64,000 bases of DNA. Source: Paratrimastix pyriformis (taxonomy: Eukaryota; Preaxostyla; Paratrimastigidae). Shown piece after piece: positions 48,030-62,423 of the stretch (within the stretch, counting starts at the first letter, position 1; each line of letters starts with the position of its first letter). The stretch spans positions 766,001 to 830,000 of the forward strand of contig JAPMOS010000009.1 in the NCBI GenBank assembly GCA_027972325.1, in the 5' to 3' direction. The notes beneath the pieces were generated by a model, which made no database searches, was not told the origin of the DNA, and was given only the letters and a program-made list of their open reading frames with translations. Both the position numbers and the translations under genes were made by a program.

Positions 48030-50413
48030 TTCTTCTTCTTCTTCTTCTTCTTCTTCTGCTGCTGCACGACTCACTCATCTCGATCTGCACAACAACCACA
48101 CTAGTGGCGATGCTTGCCGGGATGGGGCCCGGGGTCCCCCAGGCCGACACGGCCGCCTTCACGAACACCCTACTGGAGGGCTACGAGGGCGTGGCTGGCC
48201 CGGGGACTGTCGACCGGGCCCGGCTGGACCGGATGCTGCTTCTGCGCAAGCAGTTCTATGCGCGCTTCTGCATGCGGGCTCAGCGTGAGGCTATTCCCCC
48301 GGAGATGAAGGCCTTTATCGAGAGCGTGGTCGGGTGGGCCACCAGGACCCACGTCACCTGGCAGCCCATGTGTCAGGAGCACCGGATGTTGATGGGGCTC
48401 CTGTATGACGCGTTCGACCCCGTCCTGGTGGCCGGCCGGCACCACAGCCGAACCGTGTGCAGGGAACTCAACGCCAGTGATCCCGACGCGCCTGAGTTCG
48501 GGGGGCTGATCCACCGGCTGTTGGGGTCGCATGGCGCCAACCCGTACATCACGCCCCCCTTCCGGTGCGACTACGGCAAGAACATCCATGTGGGGGACAA
48601 TTTCTACTGCAATTTCAATTGGTCTGCACGGGGGCGATGTCGACGTTCGGTGATGCCGACATGGGGGGGGGTGATGTCGACATGGGGGGTGATGTCGTCG
48701 ACGTGGGAGGTGATGTCGTCGACGTGGGGGTGATGTCGACGTGGACATGGGGTGATGTCGACATGGAGGGGATGTGGAGGGGGGGGGGGGGGAGCATTTC
48801 CTGTTCTTCTTCTTCGCTCTGACTCCCTCCCGTGCTCACCTGCGCGCACGTGCTGCCCCCTGCCCCCGTTCCGACATCTCGCCAATGTGCATCATCCCCT
48901 TCGATTCGCCACTGCGCACTGACGCAACGTCACATGCCCCGTTCCTGCTCCCCGCCCTGCCCCGCCCCGCCCTGCCCTGCCCTGCCCCGCCCCGCCCCGC
49001 CCCGCCCCGCCCCGCCCCGCCCCGCCCCGCCCTGCCCTGCCCTGCCCCGCACCGCCCCGCCCCGCCCCGCCCCGCCCCGCCCCGCCCCGCACCGCACCGC
49101 ACCGCACCGCACCGCACCGCACCGCACTGCACTGCACTGCACTGCACTGGTGTGTCTCCCTCCCCGAGGGTGATAGTGTCTCGCTTACCCCCGACCCTCA
49201 CTTGCCTCCTCTCCGTCCCCTTCTGTGTCTACCTCCCTCCCCCCGAACGTGACCCTCACTTGTCCTCCCCGTGTCTCCCTCCCCGTGTGTGTCCCCCTCC
49301 CCCCGAGGGGGTAACAGCGTCTTTCTGGACGTGGCCCCGATCCACATCGGAAATCGGGTGATGCTGGCGCCCAACGTGCAGCTCTACACGGCCACCCACC
49401 CCGTGGCGACCCACCTGCGCATCAGCGGGGCCGAGTTCGGCAAGCCCATTCGGATTGGGGACAACTGCTGGCTGGGCGGGGGGGTCGTGGTCTGCCCCGG
49501 GATCACCATCGGTCTGTTGGTCTTCATGACCCCGGGGGTATGTCGACATGTGATGTCCTGTTGTCATCGGAATGTAATTTCCCATACAAGTTGTCGTGTT
49601 GATGTGTGTATCATCGGTCTGTTGGTCTTTGTTCCCCCCCCCCCCCCCCCATACAAGATGATGTGCATCGGAATGCATCCTCGGTCTTGTTGGTCTCCAT
49701 TCCCCCGGGGGGTTGTACACCACCCCACCATTCCATAGAAGATGTTCTTTCTGTTGACGGGTATCGGAATGTATCATCGGTCTTGTTGGTCTTTGTTATC
49801 CGGGGGTCTGTACACCACTATTGGTCTTTGTTATCCGGGGGTCTGTACACCACTATTGGTCTTTGTTATCCGGGGGTCTGTACACCACTATTGGTCTTTG
49901 TTATCCGGGGGTCTGTACACCACTATTTTTGGGTATCGGACTTCTGTCTTGTTGGATGGCATTGGATCGGACTCATGTCTTGTTGGCTGGCATTGACACT
50001 GGCACTGTCACTGTCGCGGGGGCACCTCGGCATCGCCCGCCCACCCCTCGTCGTCCTGTCTGTCATCATCATCCTTCTGTCGTGTCTGTCACCGTCCTGT
50101 CGTTCTGTCTGTCATCATCACCCTGTGGTGGCTGTGTGCCGACCTTGCTGTCCGACTAACGCCACACTGGCGAACGATCCCCGAGATCTTTGATCCGGCT
50201 CATCCCTCCCTCCCTTTTTCTCCTGCAGGGAACAACGTGGTCATCGGTGCGGGCAGCGTGGTGACCAAGGACCTCCCGAGTGACGTGGTGGCAGCGGGCA
50301 ACCCATGTCGTGTCATCCGGCCGCTGACCGAGGATGAGCGCCGGACGGACATCTGCCCCACCGCCCAACTCACCGCCGCGGTGGATATTCCCCTGCCCCC
50401 GCAGACGGAGTGA
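46778..50413 (+). CDS. Phosphotransferase (APH fold) fused to a maltose/galactoside-type O-acetyltransferase
   Basis: Six exons in consistent phase: 46778 (or the in-frame ATG at 46877) to 47377, 47431-47553, 47670-47757, 48105-48621, 49318-49511 and 50229-50413; 535 or 568 residues. The N-terminal half is an aminoglycoside-phosphotransferase/choline-kinase fold: HFGILHGDLNLSNFHVT (catalytic Asp, Asn) and VFDFDQIQLGWWEYDLA (metal-binding Asp). The C-terminal half is a left-handed-helix acetyltransferase with its maltose-acetyltransferase lead domain (EHRMLMGLLYDAFDP), NFNCVFLD across an exon junction, IHIGNRVMLAPNVQLYTATH (catalytic His) and NNVVIGAGSVVTKDLPSD. Both active sites look intact. 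Substrates are unknown; a sugar or amino-alcohol is plausible. The introns are unusually repeat-rich. Confidence 0.88.
47775..48057 (+). repeat. ATC/TTC microsatellite in the kinase-acetyltransferase gene (intron 3)
   Basis: ATC repeats at 47775-47865 and 47955-48028, then TTC repeats at 48029-48055, all between the donor at 47758 and the acceptor at 48104. Confidence 0.93.
48625..49150 (+). repeat. Minisatellites in the kinase-acetyltransferase gene (intron 4)
   Basis: Imperfect GTGATGTCGACATGGGG-like units fill 48630-48780. CCCGC/CCCTG pentamers, then CCGCA/ACTGC pentamers, fill about 48955-49148. Confidence 0.85.
49787..49926 (+). repeat. 35-bp tandem repeat (4 copies) in intron 5
   Basis: Four near-perfect units starting TGGTCTTTGTTATCCGGGGG. 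Their first part resembles the real donor region of this intron (ATCGGTCTGTTGGTCTT at 49508), and looser copies occur at about 49612, 49676 and 49773. Confidence 0.9.
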
Positions 50414-50530
50414 GTAACAGTGGTGGATATGACCCTGCCCCCGCAGTAACAGTGGTGGATATTCCCCTGCCCCCGCAGACGGAGTGAGTAACAGTGGTGG
50501 ATATGACCCTGCCGCCGCAGGCGCAGTGAG
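50374..50530 (+). repeat. Tandem copies of the gene's last codons plus an acceptor-like unit
   Basis: Units containing CCCTGCCCCCGCAG, ACGGAGTGAGTAACAG and TGGTGGATAT recur about four times. The first includes the stop codon of the kinase-acetyltransferase (50411-50413). Confidence 0.8.
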
Positions 50531-50688
50531 CAGCAGCAGCAGCCCCGGAGAGGTGACTGACGGGGTGAGTTCCACTCGCGTTTTTTCCCACCCCCGATAC
50601 AGGCCATGACGCGCTCAAAAACAAGGTGGGGATGATGGAATTGGGGGGGGGGGTGAGTCGGATGCCAACCTACCCCCGGGAATATCGG

Positions 50689-50848
50689 GGGAAAAACGTG
50701 TTGGCCCGGGGACAATGGGGCAATTGCCGGAGAAGAACGATGAAAGGGGTGAGGGAAGAAAGAAAGAGAGGGAAGAGGAGACGATACAAAAGGAAAAGAA
50801 GAGGATTCATTTCAAGAAAAGGGACAAAAAGAAAGGATTTTACCCCAT
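50689..50848 (+). repeat. 160-bp purine-rich repeat, copy 1
   Basis: Starts at GGGGAAAAACGTGTTGGCC and runs through AAAAGGGACAAAAAGAAAGG. It is almost identical to 51935-52092. It lies just upstream of the first eS30-like gene. Confidence 0.9.
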
Positions 50849-50945
50849 ACTGCTGAGCCCCTGTTTGACAGAATTTGCGGTTCTCACCGAGTGTTCGTCG
50901 GGCTCGTCCCTCAATCGCCATCCGTCCATCGCTCATTGTCCGCTC

Positions 50946-51744
50946 ATGGGGCGCATATTACATGGATGTTTGGCCCGCGCAGGAAAGGTGAGAATGCAAA
51001 CTCCTATTGTGAAACCCCTTCGTGCCTGGGGTCACAGAGATCTTCCCAAGCGAGCAGTTGGGAGAGCCCGCCAAAGAAAACGGTACTCCAAACTGCGCCA
51101 GAGGCAGCAAATGGTTTCAGCATTCAAACGCGTTGGCGCACCTCTTTATGTGGAGAAATTTTCCACAGTCGATGAGCCCCCCAAGGGGTACGTCTCTTAT
51201 TTCGTGGCACGTTCTGTTTTTTTGGACACCACATCAGCTCGCACAGTTTCGGTGAGGCACAGGTGGCATCTGCGAAAGTCTGTGTGTTGACCAACTCCTG
51301 TCCGATTGATTCGTCCCTTTGCTCCACATACACCGCCGCCATGTTCTGTGCGTTACTCGTAGGGATTGGTCTTGGTCTTGCGGCAAGACTGGTCGTAACA
51401 CAGCACCTCGGTACCCGTGGATGGTGGCTCGCGACAACGGACGCGCCCTCAAGGTGAGCAACCTCTGGGGGACCATCTTAGGCGACATCACCCATGGCGA
51501 CCTCCGGCCGACCAAGCGGCATCTGAGATGTGGGGCCCTATCCACAAACAAATTGCTGTGCCCTCAGCGGGAGAGGAGAAGAGAACGTCCGCGCCATGAG
51601 GATGAAGGCCGACCCGCCGAACGGTGGGCGGACTACATCCCTGGCGGCCGGAGGGGCCGTACCATGAGTCGTGGGTGTCGCGAAGTGGCCATGATCACAG
51701 CATCGAGCCAGTCGCCGCTTCCGTCGTTGCCCGTGAGTCGATGA
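50946..51744 (+). CDS. eS30-like protein, paralogue 1
   Basis: Exon 1 is 50946-51277 (332 nt) and exon 2 begins at 51363 after a GTCTGT...CGTAG intron; the frame stays open to 51744. It starts MGRILHGCLARAGKVRMQTP and continues to VGRARQRKRYSKL, which resembles ribosomal protein eS30 (HGSLARAGKVRGQTP, TGRAKRR). Beyond that, DEPPKGYV, VFLDTT and RHRWHLRK are shared with paralogue 2 but not with eS30. Exon 2 begins DWSWSCGKTGRNTAPRYPW and is Arg-rich later. eS30 is a small-subunit protein; whether this longer protein is ribosomal is open. The end of the gene is uncertain, since a second intron from GTGAGC at 51456 is possible. Confidence 0.55.
51358..51717 (+). repeat. 360-bp duplicated segment, copy 1 (exon 2 of paralogue 1)
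   Basis: Matches 52858-53217 at an offset of exactly 1500 bp with one difference seen (position 51711). The match starts at the CGTAG acceptor, so it covers the start of exon 2 and nothing of exon 1. Confidence 0.95.
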
Positions 51745-51880
51745 GCTGGGCGACGCTCGGAGTCGGTGTGGATTTTATAAATTTTGCCGGTGTTACCGAT
51801 TTTTGTGAGAGACGTGTGGCCCCCAGAGACCGGGCGGTTGCCTGAAATTCAAGAAAACCCGCGAGGAAAAGAAAGGAAGG

Positions 51881-52092
51881 GGAAAAACGTGTTGGCCCTG
51901 GGACAATTGCCGGAGAAGAAACGAAGAAGAAAGGGGGAAAAACGTGTTGGCCCGGGGACAATGGGGCAATTTTGCCGGAGAAGAACGATGAAAGGGGTGA
52001 GGGAAAGAAGAAAGAGAGGGAAGAGGAGACGATACAAAAGGAAAAGAAGAGGATTCATTTCAAGAAAAGGGACAAAAAGAAAGGATTTTACC
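51881..52092 (+). repeat. 160-bp purine-rich repeat, copy 2, with a partial third copy
   Basis: 51935-52092 repeats 50689-50848. A truncated copy of its first 40 bases lies at 51881-51925. Confidence 0.88.
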
Positions 52093-52104
52093 CCACTCAC
52101 CGTT

Positions 52105-52427
52105 TTAGCCCATCTTGGCGTTGGGGTCGCTCTCCATCTTGTACTGGTCGAGAGCCACGTTGAAGCATGCCAGGCCCGTGCTCTTGTGGTGGGCGGTGGC
52201 GGCCTGGGCCCAGGTCTCCTCGAGCGCCGCACCCCAGCGGGCCAGCGTGGCAGCAATGCGAGCCAGCCAGAAGGAGCGGTTGAAGGTCCGCTCGGCCTTG
52301 CGGTGCGCCTCACCCACCAGGTGGAAGAACTTCTCGGCCTTGGGGCCAAGCTGAAGAAGAAAGAAAGAAAACCTCGTTTGACAAGGAGTTAATTGACCTT
52401 GCCCTCGGGGTTCTTCTGGTCGTTCAT
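52105..52427 (-). CDS. Small helical protein of unknown function (91 residues)
   Basis: Two minus-strand exons, 52398-52427 (MNDQKNPEGK) and 52105-52350, join in phase 0. The product is a continuous helix-forming sequence with AEKFFHLVGEAHRKAERTF, ARWGAALEETWAQAATAHH and a C-terminal YKMESDPNAKMG. There is no signal peptide or cysteine motif. I do not recognise the family. Its start codon is only 52 bp from the start codon of the divergent eS30-like paralogue 2, so they probably share a promoter. It sits between the two eS30-like paralogues and has no copy in the other repeat unit. Confidence 0.65.
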
Positions 52428-52479
52428 CGCCCGTCGCCCGTCCGCTGCTGCGTGGCTTGTCGACTGTGCGCGGTAGAAT

Positions 52480-53238
52480 ATGGGTCGAATCATCTACAGC
52501 CTCGCCCGTGCGGGCAAGGTGAGGATGCAAACACCGTTCGTGGCTCGCGCCACCAGTCTCCATGCAGGTGATGGACCCCGCAAAAAACTGAGTGGGCGAG
52601 CCCGCCAGCGAGAAAAATACGGCAAGCTGATCCAGCGTCAAGCGAAGATCAACATCAACAAAAAATCAGGTGAACCACTCTTGAGAGAGCTGTTCACGGA
52701 AATCGACGAACCTCCAAAAGGGTATGTCTCTCCGTACACAGTGCACTCGGTATTTGTGGATACTACAACAAATCGCAAGGTCGCCGTCAAACACAGATGG
52801 ATCTTGAGAAAGTCTGCGCTGGCCCACCTATTGCCCCTGGATCGTCTCACATTTCGTCGTAGGGATTGGTCTTGGTCTTGCGGCAAGACTGGTCGTAACA
52901 CAGCACCTCGGTACCCGTGGATGGTGGCTCGCGACAACGGACGCGCCCTCAAGGTGAGCAACCTCTGGGGGACCATCTTAGGCGACATCACCCATGGCGA
53001 CCTCCGGCCGACCAAGCGGCATCTGAGATGTGGGGCCCTATCCACAAACAAATTGCTGTGCCCTCAGCGGGAGAGGAGAAGAGAACGTCCGCGCCATGAG
53101 GATGAAGGCCGACCCGCCGAACGGTGGGCGGACTACATCCCTGGCGGCCGGAGGGGCCGTACCATGAGTCGTGGGTGTCGCGAAGTGGCCATGATCACAG
53201 CATCGAGCCACTCGCCGTCTGGCCTGGCTCCGAGATGA
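52480..53238 (+). CDS. eS30-like protein, paralogue 2
   Basis: Exon 1 is 52480-52811, 332 nt like paralogue 1, and exon 2 begins at 52863; the intron is 51 nt (GTCTGC...CGTAG). It begins MGRIIYSLARAGKVRMQTP, then LSGRARQREKYGKL, DEPPKGYV, VFVDTTTNRKVAVKHRWILRK. Exon 1 has diverged strongly from paralogue 1 in protein and DNA, while exon 2 is identical over 360 bp. The frame runs to 53238; whether the real message ends there or splices again is unknown. Confidence 0.55.
   Translation: MGRIIYSLARAGKVRMQTPFVARATSLHAGDGPRKKLSGRARQREKYGKLIQRQAKININKKSGEPLLRELFTEIDEPPKGYVSPYTVHSVFVDTTTNRKVAVKHRWILRKSALAHLLPLDRLTFRRRDWSWSCGKTGRNTAPRYPWMVARDNGRALKVSNLWGTILGDITHGDLRPTKRHLRCGALSTNKLLCPQRERRRERPRHEDEGRPAERWADYIPGGRRGRTMSRGCREVAMITASSHSPSGLAPR
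52858..53217 (+). repeat. 360-bp duplicated segment, copy 2 (exon 2 of paralogue 2)
   Basis: See 51358-51717. Sequence on both sides of the copies is unrelated. Confidence 0.95.
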
Positions 53239-53544
53239 TTTTCATCACAATTCTGGCCGCCTTGTATTGGTTTTCGTTTCTTCCCATTTGTTTTTTTTTT
53301 TGGTTTTTGTTCGGATTGTTGGCGTCATGTTTTTTTTTCCCCTTCCCACTCCCCATTGCCCATCTTCGCACGCTGGCGGCGGTAAATTGGGTCCCCGCTT
53401 GCTCATCCGCATGCCGGGGTGGCCAGGTCAGCCAATTCGTTATATTCTTTTCGGCACCTGAGATCCCTTCCTTGTTTTGCTGCCTTTTTCCGATTCTCCG
53501 TCGCCGTTTTTCGGTCTCGATTTCCCCGGTCACAGACCCAGAGA
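53219..53544 (+). other. Spacer upstream of the TLC gene
   Basis: T-rich, with runs of T at 53290-53300 and 53330-53337. It likely contains the promoter and leader; no gene seen. Confidence 0.5.
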
Positions 53545-54404
53545 ATGCAGGCTCTGCTCTCCTTCCTCCAATCGTTCCAATGGCCCCGCTGGGTTGATGT
53601 GGCTGTGGACGAGTATCCCATTTTGGTGTGGCTGGTTTGCACCGTGGCAGTCTTTGTGGTCAACCGCCTGGTGATCGCCCCACTCGATTATATTATTTTT
53701 GGGAAGACCTACCGCAAGCTCAACAAAATTGCTCGGTTCGATTGGGATATTCGTGTTCTTTCGAACACCCAGGCTGCCTATCAATTGATTTGCGCCTCGA
53801 TTCTGGCCTACGTCCACTTTGATCAGTTCTACAACAACACCCTTTTCTGGTCCTCGACTGGTGGCAACCTCTTCCTTCTTGTTGCTCAGGGTTACTTCTT
53901 CGAGGATCTTATCATTATGTTGGCCTACAGGAAGACCCAACTCTACAGCGCTCCCGCTGTGTGGCATCACATCATCACTCTGTTCACCTGCCTTTCCTCG
54001 GTTATTCTGAAGCGTCTCTCGACGGGCATTATCTGCGTTGGATTTTTTGAGGTCTCCACCTTCCTGCTGAACCAGATTTGGTTCCAGGAGACCCGCAAGG
54101 TCACCGATTGGCGGTCTGTGCCTCACCTCTCCATCGACCACTCACCAATCTTTTTTGTAGTGCCACCCTCACCGGGGTGCTGACTTTCTTCGCCCTCACC
54201 TACCGCGCGATTGCCTGCGGTGGGCTGCTGTGGTTGGTCGGTCGCCACTTTGATGATCTGGTTGCCCGGTACACCCTGCTGGAGAAGTTCCTGAGCGCGA
54301 TGGCCCTGGGGTCATTCACCCTGCTCAACGTTGCCTGGTTCGCCATGGGCGTCGTGAAGATGATCCAGACCTTCATGCCCAAGAAGGCCCAGAAGAGTGC
54401 ATAA
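53545..54404 (+). CDS. TLC (TRAM-LAG1-CLN8) domain membrane protein
   Basis: Exons 53545-54113 and 54161-54404 (intron 47 nt, GTCTGT donor, TTTTTTGTAG acceptor) give 270 residues. There are several membrane segments: YPILVWLVCTVAVFVVNRLV, AAYQLICASILAYVHF, LFLLVAQGYFFEDLIIML, TGIICVGFFEVSTFLL, LTGVLTFFALTYRAI and the last near FTLLNVAWFAMGVVKMI. The signature is QGYFFEDLIIMLAYRK followed by WHHIITLFTCLSSVI, typical of TLCD/TMEM56-like proteins, which sense or move lipids in the endoplasmic reticulum or plasma membrane. The lysine-rich C-terminus (KKAQKSA) is compatible with ER retrieval. Ceramide synthase is less likely, since a second His pair is not evident. Confidence 0.85.
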
Positions 54405-54675
54405 CCTCCATCTGCCGCCGCTCCGCTTTCTCTCTTCGTCTCCCTCTTTGGCCGCTGTGCCCAAGGGGAACCTCCGCCTCTCCCACCTCCTCCCTATTTA
54501 TTGGCTGTCTCTCCTCCCACCCGCGCCGCTCCCTCCGGGGAGAGGCAGTGCGTTTTCTTTTCCACCGAACACGACCTGTCTCATCCGCCCCCGGCAGAGC
54601 AGACACGACCATGAATTTGAAAATGCGGAATTTTTTTTTTCTGGCGTTGATGAACGGTCCCGGGGGGGGAGGCGC

Positions 54676-60299
<5,624 letters not shown>

Positions 60300-60722
60300 C
60301 GAGGGCGTTTTGGGAAATCTGGCTCAATGGGGTGAGAGCTGCGTGGTCAGTCTTTTCCGCCACGTGTCTTGTCTGGGGGTGCTGGGGTGGTGACGAAGAA
60401 GCGGGTAAGCCACCCTTTTGAGGCATTCTGTTTTTTGCGGGAGTCCCTGGCCAAATTGCAAGTCGGTGACCAAAGACATGATCCCGCTTTCGCGGGGGCG
60501 GATCTGAGATTCGTGTTCGAAGGATGCAAGTTCATGGTGCGCGGGAGTCAGAATTCTTGGGAAAGGTGTTGGCCTCCCAAGGATTCCGCACAAACACACA
60601 TAATCAAGTTTCGAATTCTAATATTTGCTGCATTCCCTGCCTTTCGGGTGAAACAGGTTATCATTCTGGTCTTTTTTTTGTAAAGGAGTGAGTCCCACCC
60701 ACTCGAAATCGGGGATTATTCG
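60300..60722. other. Divergent spacer between the SF1 helicase and the zinc-ribbon gene
   Basis: Lower GC near 60600-60720. A plus-strand frame 60369-60683 has no recognisable feature. Probably promoters. Confidence 0.5.
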
Positions 60723-61269
60723 ATGGGACAGGCCTCATCAGGCGCGCGCGTGAAAGCACCACCGCCCCCACCTCCAGGTATTTCCAGCGAACTCACAGAT
60801 TTTTCGTCGACGTCTCTCTGCCGAGAATGCCATTCGTTCGCAGCCATCACGTTTTACAAGGATCTCGAAGTCCTTTACACATGCGAGGAGTGCAAAAATT
60901 CTTTCCGTTCATACGTCCTGGATTTTGGCAAAAAAGCTGAATGTCGATTGAGACTCTGCCTTGCATGCAGCCAGTCTGTCGAGCGCACCTTCTCCACCGC
61001 AGTATCACATTACACCTCCAGAAAAACCAACCGATGTCAAGGGTGCCGAGTCTTTCTCTCAGAATCTGATCGAGATGAGGTCTGTTCGTTCTGTGCATCA
61101 CCTTGCATTCCGTCGCCACGGCCGTACTAGACGCTGCCAGCCACGGGTCAATGCACAAGTTCTGGTGAAACCGGACTCAACGAAGACACAGTCGTCCTCG
61201 ACCTCCCCGTGCCTCCTCCACCCCGGCCTCCTCCACCCCCCGCGGTCGAGGATGAAGAGGAGGACTAGA
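60723..61269 (+). CDS. Probable myristoylated zinc-ribbon protein
   Basis: Starts MGQASSGARVKAPPPPPP; Gly2 with Ser6 is a good N-myristoylation signal. Five CxxC knuckles follow (CRECH, CEECKNSF, CLACSQS, CQGCRVF, CSFC), so it likely folds as paired zinc ribbons. Read straight through, it stops after 135 residues at 61130. An intron in the 61085-61150 region (several GT/AG choices; a TACTAGAC branch-like site at 61126) would instead join an acidic, proline-rich tail (NEDTVVLDLPVPPPP, VEDEEED) ending in TAG at 61267-61269. The tail looks like real coding sequence, so I favour the spliced form. No family was recognised. Confidence 0.55.
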
Positions 61270-61888
61270 TACCCCGGGACCGTGCGTTGCTGCCCCCTTC
61301 CATTCGGGGGGCTGACTGTGATTTGAACTGCGTCCAACATCCGCACATGACGCACACGAACTCACACATGAGAACTCTTTGTTTTCCCGTGACTTCTTTC
61401 CTTCTGGCTGATGATGATGACACACATAAATGCACATAAACACACAACACACATGAACACCGTTCTTTCTCTCCTTGTATGACACACACCACATGTCACA
61501 TAGCATCAATTCGCGCACGATTCACAGAAACGATCCGGCTTGTCTCACACTACCCCCCCCCCCCCCCCCCGATCCCCCACCACCCACGCCCACACAACAA
61601 CAGCCTTGCCTTCTCGTGCCGTACCGTTTGTTTATACCCGTGTCGATATTTGCCTTGTCTTGAAACATTCGTATTTGGAGGACTCGAACGTGAAGCTGGC
61701 GCCGCTGGGGGGTGGGTCGGTCGGTCGGTCGGGTAGGGACCCCCGGCATGGCGGATGCATCCGAGATTCTCTCCTCCGGCCGTGGCTCTGGATTATCACG
61801 ATGATTGGCCTTGCTAAATTGGAATTGATCGGCCTTGTGTCGGCCTTTCGTGACAAGCGCAGCCTGTGCAAAGCTGCTCGCCGATCTC
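61270..61888. other. Spacer with a C run, no clear gene
   Basis: Contains a run of about 19 C at 61552-61570 and CA-rich DNA at 61420-61500. A frame near 61800-61980 could be an exon but has no partner. Confidence 0.45.
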
Positions 61889-62190
61889 AATGAGCTCGGC
61901 ACCCGACAGATGCCAGAATTTCAACGGGCTCAGCATAATCTGTTCAACCCCGCGCGCGGCGGCGGGGAAATAGACCCACGAATTGAGTGATAAGACAGGA
62001 CACCTTCGATTTTCGAATGTCTGCCGAAATATCCTCTCGAAAGAGAGAGCTCGGCACCCGACATTAATATGTCAGAATTTCAACGGCTTCGGCATAACCT
62101 GCTCAACCCCGCGGCGGGGGGGAATACCGACAGACAAGACACCTTCTTTTTTGAATGGCTGCCGAAAATGTCATCTCGAAAGAGAGAGAA
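61889..62190 (+). repeat. Diverged tandem duplication (about 150 bp x 2)
   Basis: Both copies start GAGCTCGGCACCCGACA and contain AGAATTTCAACGG, CATAA, TCAACCCCGCG, GACACCTTC, GCCGAAA and CTCGAAAGAGAG. Copies are 61889-62046 and 62047-62190. Both encode a similar peptide (PEFQRAQHNLFNPA; SEFQRLRHNLLNPA), which hints at a former or real exon. Confidence 0.8.
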
Positions 62191-62423
62191 AAATATAAGA
62201 CGGCCGGATTACAAACGCGACCATAAAAGTACAACCGTGGGTTCGGTCGGCTACACCCCAGGGGCAGGACCCACCTGGGTCAGTGTCATAACAACCACAA
62301 AAAATAAAACCAATTTCCATCCTCCATGTCTGAGTGCGTTTGATCGAACGAGGTGCAAACCCGTACAACAACAACACCAACAATCGATTATAAAAAAAAC
62401 CACGATTTGCTTCCGCCTCGGCC

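Noticed and set aside
47661-48104. Poly-Asp, poly-His, poly-Ile and poly-Ser ORFs
   Set aside because: All come from the ATC/TTC microsatellite between a good donor (47758) and acceptor (48104).
48892-49201. Minus-strand Gly/Ala/Arg ORFs
   Set aside because: They are readings of the CCCGC pentamer array in an intron of the kinase-acetyltransferase gene.
51358-53217. A mobile element with 360-bp terminal repeats
   Set aside because: The repeats coincide with exon 2 of two paralogues; no transposase, terminal inverted repeats or target-site duplication was seen.
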